7,815 bases of DNA from Desulfobulbaceae bacterium (GCA_030627725.1 DAOVSZ010000119.1:1-7815), one strand, 5' to 3'; counted from the stretch's first letter, positions 1-6,028 are shown. Program-made: numbers and translations. Notes: generated by a model from the letters alone, not told the origin.

Positions 1-25
1 AAACCACACTCTCAGGAGGTACTAT

Positions 26-265
26 ATGCCAATTGCAGGAGCTATCGTTGTACCGGTCAATAAGGAAGCCGAGCCAGGATTAAAATCAAAACTTGCGGCC
101 GTTTCCGGACTCGAGGTTGAGGATGTCGGGCCTAAAGGGATTGCCATTGTTCTTGAGGCCGCCAACTCAAGTGAATTGAAACAAGTTTCACACGACATTG
201 AAAAATGGGAGGATGTCCTGGAATTTGAATTAGCTTACTTCAACTGGGAAGATGAAACAGAATAG
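26..265 (+). CDS. napD: NapD-family chaperone for a Tat-exported molybdoenzyme
   Basis: The 79-residue product matches the NapD family in length (E. coli NapD is about 87 residues) and pattern: a hydrophobic first strand (AGAIVVPV, residues 4-11), a short helix, a central 'GPKGIAIVLEA' strand, a second helix and a final strand 'EFELAYFNWEDE' with an acidic tail. This fits the small ferredoxin-like fold of NapD. In known systems NapD is cytoplasmic and binds the twin-arginine signal peptide of the periplasmic nitrate reductase NapA, holding back export until the molybdenum cofactor is inserted. Start choice is firm: AGGAGGT at 14-20 sits 5 bases before the ATG. The partner enzyme is not in the window; it probably lies upstream. 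The moaA and moeA genes downstream fit a molybdoenzyme context. The partner could be another Tat-exported molybdoenzyme rather than NapA. Confidence 0.85.
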   Translation: MPIAGAIVVPVNKEAEPGLKSKLAAVSGLEVEDVGPKGIAIVLEAANSSELKQVSHDIEKWEDVLEFELAYFNWEDETE

Positions 266-422
266 GTAAGAGTTCACCAGGACCTCATCTTCGTCCGTGT
301 GGGACTTCTCACATAGAGGGGCTATAGTTCGAAGTCCCACACGAACGAATCTAAGGCCCTGGAAAACTCTTACAGCTCTACGTTTTCTCTAGATTAATAG
401 CCCCTGGTGAACTGTTCACCAG
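266..422. repeat. Cluster of interlocking inverted repeats after napD (unclassified structured element)
   Basis: The element starts right after the napD stop. Positions 266-281 pair with 358-373 (14 of 16). Nested inside, 290-308 pairs with 331-349 (18 of 19), leaving a 22-base loop. That loop contains AGGGGCTAT (317-325), which is perfectly complementary to ATAGCCCCT (397-405), so a pseudoknot is possible in RNA. The motif at 271-281 also pairs perfectly (11 of 11) with 403-413, and 404-412/414-422 form a perfect 9-base palindrome around one base. GTTCACCAG or its complement therefore occurs four times, one copy degenerate, giving mutually exclusive foldings. No T-run follows the stems, so a simple intrinsic terminator is unlikely. 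It could be a structured RNA, a transcript-end or mRNA-stability element, or a small non-autonomous mobile element. I do not recognise a named family. Confidence 0.7.
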
Positions 423-439
423 AATAGATACTGAAAGAG

Positions 440-521
440 TGATGGATTCGTAAAAAGCCGAATTCTAAAACTTAAAACTGTCCGTAAAAAGTCGTTTTTT
501 GACTTTTCACGAGACCATCAA
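440..521. repeat. MITE/REP-like inverted-repeat element
   Basis: TGATGGATTCGTAAAAAGCC (440-459) and the reverse complement of 501-520 match at 16 of 20 bases, so the element is an 81-82 bp unit with imperfect terminal inverted repeats. Its right arm forms its own hairpin: 483-493 pairs with 501-511 (10 of 11) around a T-rich loop. The CGTAAAAAG core therefore occurs twice in direct orientation (449 and 483) and once inverted. I recall similar TGATGG-CGTAAAAAGTC ends as dispersed intergenic repeats in deltaproteobacterial genomes, but that is memory and not a search. It carries no gene and lies just upstream of the cytochrome gene, where it may influence transcription or mRNA folding. Confidence 0.6.
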
Positions 522-559
522 GAGTAAAAATACGCGAATCAAGACAAGGAGGGAAGATC

Positions 560-901
560 ATGAAAAAAGCAGCTTGTATTGCAGCAATTTTCTTGTGCTC
601 AGCCTGTGCGGCCCCGATAGAACGCACAGAACGCCTGGAATCGCCAATAGATCCGTGTCTTGGTTGTCACACGGAAGAAACGCCGGACGTTGTTGCACAG
701 TGGGAAGCCGGGAAGCACAGCAAGTCAGGGACCAAATGTTATGTCTGTCATTATAGTGAAACCGGGAATCCTGACGGTATGGAGCATAACGACTTTTTCA
801 TTATCACATCTGTGCCGGTGGAAACATGCGAAAGCTGCCATCCGGAAAATGCGGCGGAATTGCTTCGGCAGTTTTCCGCTGAAAGCGGGAAACATCCGTA
901 A
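560..901 (+). CDS. Small triheme c-type cytochrome, resembling the N-terminus of HAO-like multiheme cytochromes
   Basis: The 113-residue product begins with a basic, hydrophobic export signal (MKKAACIAAIFLCSAC). Cys16 lies in a lipobox-like but atypical context (C-S-A-C, with Cys at -3), so it may be a lipoprotein or simply secreted. Three heme-binding CxxCH motifs follow: CLGCH (33-37), CYVCH (60-64) and CESCH (90-94). The spacing and surrounding text (EETPDVVAQWEAGKHS, then GMEHNDF, then CHPENAAE) resemble the start of hydroxylamine-oxidoreductase-like octaheme cytochromes, which are several times longer. Here the frame stops soon after heme 3 at SGKHP, with two stops in a row (TAA TGA). 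It is either a 5' remnant of such a gene or a genuine small electron carrier. AGGAGGGA at 547-554 places the ATG well. It would act outside the cytoplasmic membrane, perhaps as redox partner of the enzyme served by NapD; that link is inference. Confidence 0.75.
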   Translation: MKKAACIAAIFLCSACAAPIERTERLESPIDPCLGCHTEETPDVVAQWEAGKHSKSGTKCYVCHYSETGNPDGMEHNDFFIITSVPVETCESCHPENAAELLRQFSAESGKHP

Positions 902-962
902 TGAAATTATCTGATGAACAGTACAAAAAAAATCTATTTTCACATGGTTAATCAAGTTATAC

Positions 963-971
963 TGATATAAA
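963..971 (+). promoter_or_regulatory. Candidate extended -10 promoter for the moaA-moeA transcript
   Basis: TGATATAAA reads as an extended -10 element (TGn followed by TATAAA, 5 of 6 to TATAAT), in the AT-rich stretch between the cytochrome gene and the riboswitch. Expected initiation near 977-980 would place the whole aptamer in the leader. A TTCACA at 939-944 resembles a -35 box but is 21 bases away, which is too far, so the extended -10 would have to carry recognition. An overlapping TATACT at 958-963 is an alternative -10. Confidence 0.4.
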
Positions 972-987
972 GCAACTCTACAATACA

Positions 988-1084
988 ATGCTCCGAGCCA
1001 ACGGACCTACGTCAATGATACGGTCCTCGGCCGACAGGGTGCGGTTGGAAACGACCGTGCCTCCCGTGATTGGAAAGGAGACAC
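988..1084 (+). promoter_or_regulatory. Moco (molybdenum cofactor) riboswitch in the moaA leader
   Basis: The leader carries landmarks I remember from the Moco RNA motif: CTCCGAGCC (991-999), GGACCTACGTC (1003-1013), GGCCGACAGGG (1029-1039), GCCTCCC (1059-1065) and TGGAAAGGAG (1071-1080). Supporting stems are visible: GGACC 1003-1007 with GGTCC 1022-1026, GCC 997-999 with GGC 1029-1031, CTCC 991-994 with GGAG 1077-1080, and a 10-pair hairpin, including U-G pairs, 1038-1047/1052-1061 closed by a GAAA tetraloop. The AAGGAG at 1075-1080 is both the 3' strand of the closing stem and the moaA ribosome binding site, so ligand-stabilised folding would be expected to block translation. The first gene downstream makes the molybdopterin precursor, which is the known target class. 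Whether it senses molybdenum or tungsten cofactor cannot be decided by eye; the well-formed tetraloop hairpin leans to the Moco type. Confidence 0.85.
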
Positions 1085-2119
1085 ATGCTGCACCCCTATC
1101 CCGGTGGAGATTCCTCTCCCCAGCTCCAACCGGATCAGCCATACAACCTGATCGACGGTCACGACCGCCGTATCTCGTATCTGCGCCTCGCCATCACAGA
1201 CCGATGCAACCTGCGCTGCAGATACTGCCGGCCTGAAACGGGTGTGCCGTTTATCCCCCATGAAGAGATTCTCTCCTTTGAAGAACTTGAGCGGCTTGTC
1301 GATATTTTCTGCGGCTTGGGCATAACCAAGGTGCGGGTGACCGGCGGCGAACCGTTTTCCAGGCGGGGCTGCATGTGGTTTCTGACTCGATTGAGGAAGA
1401 TTAAGGGTGTGGAACGCCTGCATATCACCACAAACGGGGTAAAAACCTCAAAATTTCTCGACGAACTGACGGATATCGGTCTTGACGGCATGAACCTAAG
1501 TCTTGACACGCTTGACCGGAAAAGATTCTGGATGATCACCAGACGGGATTATCTGGAATCCGTCCAGCAGACCCTGCAAGGCGCCCTTGCGCGAGGTATT
1601 CCTCTCAAAATCAACAGTGTCGTTCTCAAAGATACGACTGATAAAGAGATCCTCCAGCTGGCCGGCCTTGCCAAAAATTCTCCTATCACCCTGCGTTATA
1701 TTGAAAGGATGCCGTTTTCAGGTGCGGAGCGAACAGGAACGCTTGTGAACGGCGATCTGGTCAAGCGGATCAGAAGAATCTTCCCTGGACTCGTCGACTC
1801 TGAATCCGCTGTGCCGACAACGGCACGCATCTTTTCGCTTTCAGGGTACAAAGGAAATCTTGGGATTATTCAGGGGCATTCCAGGCTGTTCTGCAAAACA
1901 TGCAACAAGGTGCGTATCACCCCGACCGGCATGCTGAAGACCTGCCTCTATGACAACGGCGCCCTGGACTTGAAGATGCTGCTGCGAAGCGGTGCGAGCG
2001 ACCGGAAGATCAGAGAGGCCATTGTTTTCTGTGTGCGGAACCGTTTTGCTGACGGGCATGAGGCCGAGCGTTTTTCCTGCCGCGCGGTCGAGCCGAGCAT
2101 GGCAAGTATTGGAGGGTGA
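1085..2119 (+). CDS. moaA: GTP 3',8-cyclase MoaA (molybdenum cofactor biosynthesis)
   Basis: MoaA is a radical-SAM enzyme that rearranges GTP to 3',8-cyclo-7,8-dihydro-GTP, the first step of molybdopterin synthesis. The 344-residue product has the family's two iron-sulfur cluster sites: CNLRCRYC (Cys41, 45, 48) binds the SAM-cleaving cluster, and Cys270, Cys273 and Cys287 (C-x2-C-x13-C) form the C-terminal cluster that contacts the substrate. GGEP at 87-90 is the SAM-binding motif, SLDTLDRKRF is family-typical, and the protein ends in the conserved Gly-Gly tail. The N-terminus is about 20 residues longer than E. coli MoaA. The ATG at 1085 is chosen because AAGGAG (1075-1080) is 4 bases upstream; the in-frame TTG at 1070 lies inside the riboswitch and has no such site. 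The gene is first in an apparent two-gene operon with moeA. MoaC, which would complete the step, is not in the window. Confidence 0.95.
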   Translation: MLHPYPGGDSSPQLQPDQPYNLIDGHDRRISYLRLAITDRCNLRCRYCRPETGVPFIPHEEILSFEELERLVDIFCGLGITKVRVTGGEPFSRRGCMWFLTRLRKIKGVERLHITTNGVKTSKFLDELTDIGLDGMNLSLDTLDRKRFWMITRRDYLESVQQTLQGALARGIPLKINSVVLKDTTDKEILQLAGLAKNSPITLRYIERMPFSGAERTGTLVNGDLVKRIRRIFPGLVDSESAVPTTARIFSLSGYKGNLGIIQGHSRLFCKTCNKVRITPTGMLKTCLYDNGALDLKMLLRSGASDRKIREAIVFCVRNRFADGHEAERFSCRAVEPSMASIGG

Positions 2120-2121
2120 AT

Positions 2122-2145
2122 ATGCAAGAACCTGATAAGAGGTGA
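2122..2145 (+). other. Possible 7-codon coupling ORF between moaA and moeA
   Basis: A GGAGGG at 2111-2116, which also encodes the final Gly-Gly of MoaA, lies 5 bases before an ATG at 2122. That ATG opens a 7-codon frame, MQEPDKR, ending with TGA at 2143-2145. The stop is embedded in the moeA Shine-Dalgarno sequence (TAAGAGGTGA, 2136-2145), so ribosomes ending here would stop on the moeA initiation region. This could couple moeA translation to moaA. It may equally be chance, since seven codons are too few to judge by composition. Confidence 0.3.
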
Positions 2146-2150
2146 CGGAC

Positions 2151-3368
2151 ATGATTTCTATCGAAGAAGCCCTTCATATCACGAAAAGCAATATTCCTGA
2201 CCCGGCTGTGCTTGAATATGCAGTTGAAGACACCGCAGAGAAATACCTGGCTGAAGACATCTACGCCCCAGAACCCTCGCCACGCTATACCAACTCCGCG
2301 ATGGACGGATATGCGGTCCGCTGGGACGATGTTTCTGCTGCTGCCTCGGACTCTCCGGTATCGCTTACCCTGGTGGGTGAAAGCCGGGCCGGAACTCCTT
2401 ATAGTGCAATGGTCAATAAGGGGGAAGCTGTCCGTATAAGCACAGGAGCAATGCTTGCGGCCGGGTGCGACACCGTTGTGCGGGTCGAAGATACACAAGA
2501 GCGTGGCAACAGCGTCAATATTTTAGCCGCAAAGCGCCAGGGGCAGGATATCAGGTACCAGGGAGAAGAATTTCAGACCGGGGCCCTGCTTTTGCGCAAA
2601 AAGACAAAGATTTCCGCCCCACAGGCAGCGCTTCTGGTATCGGTGGGCATTGCAAAAGTCAAAGCAAACAAACCATGCGAAGTAGCCATTCTGGCAACAG
2701 GTTCAGAGCTGATAACCGCAGGTGAATCAATTGCCGACCATCAGATCAGGGACTCAAACATGATCATGCTGCAGACGGCCATTCAGGAGTCCGGAGGGAA
2801 GGTAGTCAGCCGCTTCCAGATCTCCGACGAAAAACAGGCCATTGTAGAGGCTATTTCGCAGGCGGATGCTGATATCATTCTCTGCACAGGCGGGGTGTCT
2901 GTCGGCAGGCATGATCATGTCAAAGAAGCTGCAGAGGCTAATGGCTTCAAACAACTTTTCTGGAAAATCCGTCAAAAACCTGGAAAACCCCTGTATTTCG
3001 CCAGAAAAGGAAACACCCTTTTATTCGGCCTCCCAGGGAACCCGGTATCAGCCTTTATGTGTTTTTCTCATTATGTCAGGCCGGTCATTACGGCCTTGCA
3101 CGGGTTGCCGTTCGGGTGGCCGACAGTCTCCGGTGAAGCAGCAGATGATATTACAAATCAAGGAAAAAGAACAAATATGATTCGCGTGCAACTCGCCTGG
3201 CGGCCGAATGGAGGGTATTGGATTACCCATACCGAGAAACAGGGTTCGCATATGCTGACCTCACTTTCAGACGCTGACGGATACATCATTCTGGAACCCG
3301 GGCAGACCTTGAAAACAGGTGAACGTATAGATGTGTATCGATATGATTTCCGAAGAGATCCGGTGTAG
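2151..3368 (+). CDS. moeA: Molybdopterin molybdotransferase MoeA
   Basis: MoeA inserts molybdate into adenylylated molybdopterin, releasing AMP and giving active molybdenum cofactor. The 405-residue product has the family's standard length and landmarks in order: MISIEEAL start, NSAMDGYAV (48-56), RISTGAML, DIRYQGEEF, then the MoCF-like binding domain with ATGSEL, ILCTGGVSVG and GLPGNPVSA, and a C-terminal beta domain (domain IV) over roughly the last 80 residues. ATG 2151 is chosen because TAAGAGGTGA (2136-2145) gives an almost perfect Shine-Dalgarno match and because the protein then starts like its relatives. An in-frame GTG at 2142 would add three residues but has no site of its own. It follows moaA by 31 bases on the same strand, so the Moco riboswitch probably controls the operon, at least through coupling. 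In some anaerobes MoeA paralogs handle tungsten; the sequence read by eye does not settle that. Confidence 0.95.
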   Translation: MISIEEALHITKSNIPDPAVLEYAVEDTAEKYLAEDIYAPEPSPRYTNSAMDGYAVRWDDVSAAASDSPVSLTLVGESRAGTPYSAMVNKGEAVRISTGAMLAAGCDTVVRVEDTQERGNSVNILAAKRQGQDIRYQGEEFQTGALLLRKKTKISAPQAALLVSVGIAKVKANKPCEVAILATGSELITAGESIADHQIRDSNMIMLQTAIQESGGKVVSRFQISDEKQAIVEAISQADADIILCTGGVSVGRHDHVKEAAEANGFKQLFWKIRQKPGKPLYFARKGNTLLFGLPGNPVSAFMCFSHYVRPVITALHGLPFGWPTVSGEAADDITNQGKRTNMIRVQLAWRPNGGYWITHTEKQGSHMLTSLSDADGYIILEPGQTLKTGERIDVYRYDFRRDPV

Positions 3369-3430
3369 GAGGATTAGGGGGGGGTACTTCAAGCTGACCC
3401 GGCAGGGAAAATTGCGGTTTCGGAGCGGCC

Positions 3431-4450
3431 ATGAATAGATCCAGCCTTTTCAGCCGGGTCATCCGCGGCTTCTTTTTTTCTTCCTGTATCGTCCTCATCG
3501 GGACCATAGGCTACTCCACCATTGAAAACTGGACCCTGGTGGAATCCTTTTACATGGCAGTCATCACTCTGACCACGGTAGGCTTTGGCGAGGTCCGGCC
3601 CTTAAGTTCGGAGGGCAGAATATTTACGGCTTTTTTCCTGCTCCTGGGAGGTGGCTTTATTCTTTATATGTTCACGGTCATTACCGAGGTGATCGTTGGC
3701 GGCAAATTGGAATCCTTCCTGGGGAAAAGACGAATGGAAAAGAAAATCACGGACTTGCAGGGCCATGCCATTGTCGCCGGTTTCGGCCGCATCGGCTGCA
3801 CCGTGGCCAAGATCCTCGGCCCTGATGAACCACTGCTCATCATTGAAAGCGATTCCAATCGGCTTGAAGAGCTCGAACAGACCGGCCACCCTCATATCAT
3901 CGGCGATGCCACCGACGAGGCTATCCTCCGGAAGGCCGGGATTGAAAAGGCCAAGGCCCTGCTGGCCGCCCTGCCCACTGATGCCAACAATCTCTATGTG
4001 ACCCTGACCGCCAAGGAGATGAATCCTGGGATCATCGTGGTGGCCCGCGCTGACCATACAGGGGCCGAAAGAAGGTTGCAGCAGGCAGGGGCCGACAAGG
4101 TCATTGCCCCCTATCTCATCGGGGCTCGGCGCATGGCTTTGACCCTGGCCCGGCCCACAGTGACAGACTTTCTCGAAAGCTCCATCTGTTCCGGTTCCAT
4201 GGATCGGCTTCTGGAACTGGAGGAGATCAGGGTGAGCAACACCTCCCCCCTTGCCGGCCTGCGCCTGGAGACCGCCAACCTGCGGGAAAAATGCAACGTT
4301 ATTCTTCTGTCGGTCAAAAAAACCGACGGCGCCATGGTCTTCAACCCGGCCCCTGACTATCAGATTGATGAAGGGGACATCCTGGTGGTCCTGGCCGAGC
4401 CCGAAGGTCTGGATTGTCTCAGAAGCCTGACTTCAAACAATAGTACATAA
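3431..4450 (+). CDS. MthK-like two-TM potassium channel with RCK (TrkA-N / TrkA-C) domains
   Basis: The 339-residue product has the architecture and length of MthK-type channels. A first membrane helix (about 10-30) is followed by a pore helix and the potassium filter TVGFGE (49-54), a second membrane helix (about 62-91), then a cytoplasmic RCK domain with a Rossmann glycine motif GFGRIG (117-122) and an acidic strand end IIESDSNR. A TrkA-C domain fills roughly 250-331 (LAGLRLE, DEGDILVVLAE). It should form a ligand-gated, potassium-selective channel in the inner membrane; the ligand (calcium, nucleotide or other) cannot be read from sequence. The start is fairly secure: an in-frame stop lies at 3395-3397 and no other start codon follows before ATG 3431, though only a weak GGAG (3422-3425) precedes it. 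The gene looks more GC-rich by eye than moeA and is probably functionally unrelated to it, 62 bases away. Confidence 0.9.
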   Translation: MNRSSLFSRVIRGFFFSSCIVLIGTIGYSTIENWTLVESFYMAVITLTTVGFGEVRPLSSEGRIFTAFFLLLGGGFILYMFTVITEVIVGGKLESFLGKRRMEKKITDLQGHAIVAGFGRIGCTVAKILGPDEPLLIIESDSNRLEELEQTGHPHIIGDATDEAILRKAGIEKAKALLAALPTDANNLYVTLTAKEMNPGIIVVARADHTGAERRLQQAGADKVIAPYLIGARRMALTLARPTVTDFLESSICSGSMDRLLELEEIRVSNTSPLAGLRLETANLREKCNVILLSVKKTDGAMVFNPAPDYQIDEGDILVVLAEPEGLDCLRSLTSNNST

Positions 4451-4451
4451 A

Positions 4452-4478
4452 CTCTGTGCTCTCTGTGTGCTCTGTGGT
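4452..4478. repeat. Three-copy CTCTGTG tandem repeat, period 9
   Basis: CTCTGTG occurs at 4452, 4461 and 4470, exactly 9 bases apart, as CTCTGTGCT, CTCTGTGTG, CTCTGTGGT. It fills nearly the whole gap between the stop of the potassium-channel gene and the stop of the convergent response-regulator gene, and its last copy runs into the latter's stop codon. No hairpin terminator is visible here. I have an impression that similar CTCTGTG strings occur between genes in other genomes but cannot verify it. Confidence 0.6.
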
Positions 4479-6028
4479 TAATCCAGTTCCTGGCTGAAGA
4501 GTTCATTGACCGCATTTTTGGTTGGATAATTCGCTCCAAACTGCCGGTTGATGAACCGTGCTTCGAGTCCCCATTTTTCTTTTGCCTCTTGCAGGTGTCC
4601 GGTGATTCGCTGATGCAGGATGGTCAGCTTTTCATCAGGGTAGGTAGAATAGATCAGATAGTCGGCGCCCTTGCGGAGCATCATTGCTGAGGAGTCGATC
4701 CCGCCCTCATTCTCGTTTAAGTCCAATACGGTTTGATGGAGCTTGAGGCCGATCTCAGAAATGACGTCATCTGCCTTGATGTATCCCAGCTTCTTGTTGA
4801 AATCCCTCAGCCCAATAAAATCGACCATGATGATGTGGTAATGGCTTGTTCCCTTCTCCAGCAGGTTGTCTTCCTCAAGTGAGAGAAGATACCGGTAGTT
4901 GTAAAAATCGCTCAAAGGTTCACGGAAGTAGGTCATCCTGCGGAACGTCTCAAGATCCGCCATGTAATCGGCAGAAAAATCTCTTTCAATATCCAGAGGA
5001 TTCCAGGATTCCGTAACCCTGGCGATCGCCTCGACCACAACCGGGTCCATCTTGTTGTTTGCGGCATCTTCACGGAGGATTAAAAGGGCCTTGTCTCGGG
5101 GCATGGGCTGTTTATATGGTCGTTTGGCCACAAGGGCCTCATAGACGTCAGCCACTGATACGATTCTGACCAGCATATCGATCTCATCACCCGTGATGCC
5201 GGCAGGATAGCCGCTGCCGTCGAGCCGTTCATGATGGTGCAGGATGATCTTTGTCATCCGGTCGTCTGCGATCCGTTTGGCAAAGAGCTGAGCTCCCATG
5301 AGAGGATGAAGCTCCATGATGCGGCGGTCCTCGTGATCGAACCGACCCGGCTTGAGCAGTACGTCGTCAGGAATGGCGATTTTTCCAATATCATGGACAA
5401 GGCAGCCTAGCTCAAGGGCGTTTATGTCATCAGGGGAAAGGGAAAGGTCTGCTGCAATCCTTTTGGAGATCTCAGCTACCCTCAAGGCGTGCAGAAATGT
5501 GTAATGGTCCCTGTTGGCGAGCATCTCGTCCATGGCCTCAAAGAGGTCACGGACCAGGGCATCTCTTGCCTTTACCAGTGTTTCAGTTTTCTTCAGTTCA
5601 ACGGTACGCTTTTTGACCAGGCCCTCAATCTGGTCCCGCTGCTGTTTCAGTTTAAGATGGGTCTTGATCCTTGCGGCCAGAACAGGGAGCTTTAACGGTT
5701 TTGTGATATAGTCGGCAGCGCCGAGTTCGAGGCCTTTTGTTTCATCTTCTTCCTTGGTCAGAGCGGTCACAAAAATGATCGGGATGTCATGGGTCGCCGG
5801 ATTCTCCTTCATGCGTTCGCACACCTCGTATCCATCCAGATCAGGCATCATAATGTCAAGCAGAACAAGGTCTGGAGGGTTTTCTCCACAGGCAACTTCA
5901 AGGGTCTGCTCTCCGTTTGCGGCAAACTGAAGCTCATAGTCGTGCTTGAGAAAGCCGTTAAGGACTTCTCTTGTTATCTGGTCGTCGTCGGCAATCAGGA
6001 TCCTGCTCTTGCCCGTTTCAAGTACCAT
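4478..6028 (-). CDS. Response regulator with REC, HD-GYP and degenerate GGDEF-like domains
   Basis: The 516-residue protein begins with a receiver domain (about 8-125): acidic pocket ADDD, phosphoacceptor Asp58 in LLDIMMP, Thr88 and Lys110. A coiled-coil-like linker (about 125-160, charged, KKRTVELKKTETL) leads to an HD-GYP domain with HAL (180-182), HDIGK starting at His212-Asp213, and HHHERLDGSGYP (264-275), all expected metal or family residues. HD-GYP proteins usually hydrolyse cyclic di-GMP, so this should be a phosphorylation-controlled phosphodiesterase. The C-terminal part (about 370-516) resembles a GGDEF fold: VDFIGLRDFNKKLGYIKADD matches the substrate-binding helix region, but the signature is KGADYL (453-458) in place of GGDEF, so cyclase activity is unlikely. 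ATG 6028 is chosen over an in-frame TTG at 6040 because GGAG (6035-6038) is 6 bases upstream. No histidine kinase is adjacent. The neighbouring exopolysaccharide genes make control of matrix or motility plausible. Confidence 0.9.
   Translation of the reverse strand: MVLETGKSRILIADDDQITREVLNGFLKHDYELQFAANGEQTLEVACGENPPDLVLLDIMMPDLDGYEVCERMKENPATHDIPIIFVTALTKEEDETKGLELGAADYITKPLKLPVLAARIKTHLKLKQQRDQIEGLVKKRTVELKKTETLVKARDALVRDLFEAMDEMLANRDHYTFLHALRVAEISKRIAADLSLSPDDINALELGCLVHDIGKIAIPDDVLLKPGRFDHEDRRIMELHPLMGAQLFAKRIADDRMTKIILHHHERLDGSGYPAGITGDEIDMLVRIVSVADVYEALVAKRPYKQPMPRDKALLILREDAANNKMDPVVVEAIARVTESWNPLDIERDFSADYMADLETFRRMTYFREPLSDFYNYRYLLSLEEDNLLEKGTSHYHIIMVDFIGLRDFNKKLGYIKADDVISEIGLKLHQTVLDLNENEGGIDSSAMMLRKGADYLIYSTYPDEKLTILHQRITGHLQEAKEKWGLEARFINRQFGANYPTKNAVNELFSQELD

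Noticed and set aside
266..373. Intrinsic terminator for napD
   Set aside because: The stem-loop is large but is followed by mixed sequence and not a T-run, and the arms also pair with sequence further downstream.
266..422. Integron attC site or CRISPR repeat
   Set aside because: The attC core consensus pair (RYYYAAC/GTTRRRY) is not in the right arrangement, and there are no regularly spaced identical repeats with spacers.
725..988. Minus-strand ORF of 87 codons opposite the cytochrome
   Set aside because: It is antisense to a gene with three CxxCH motifs and shows no recognisable features; treated as a shadow.
1070..1084. TTG 1070 as the moaA start
   Set aside because: It lies within the riboswitch and would place the ribosome binding site inside the coding sequence; ATG 1085 has AAGGAG at proper spacing.
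1007..1539. Minus-strand ORFs opposite moaA and its leader
   Set aside because: They overlap a firmly identified gene and the riboswitch, with no domain features or ribosome binding site.
3602..4057. 151-codon minus-strand ORF within the potassium-channel gene
   Set aside because: Long antisense frame in GC-rich coding sequence; the sense frame has pore and RCK motifs, the antisense none.
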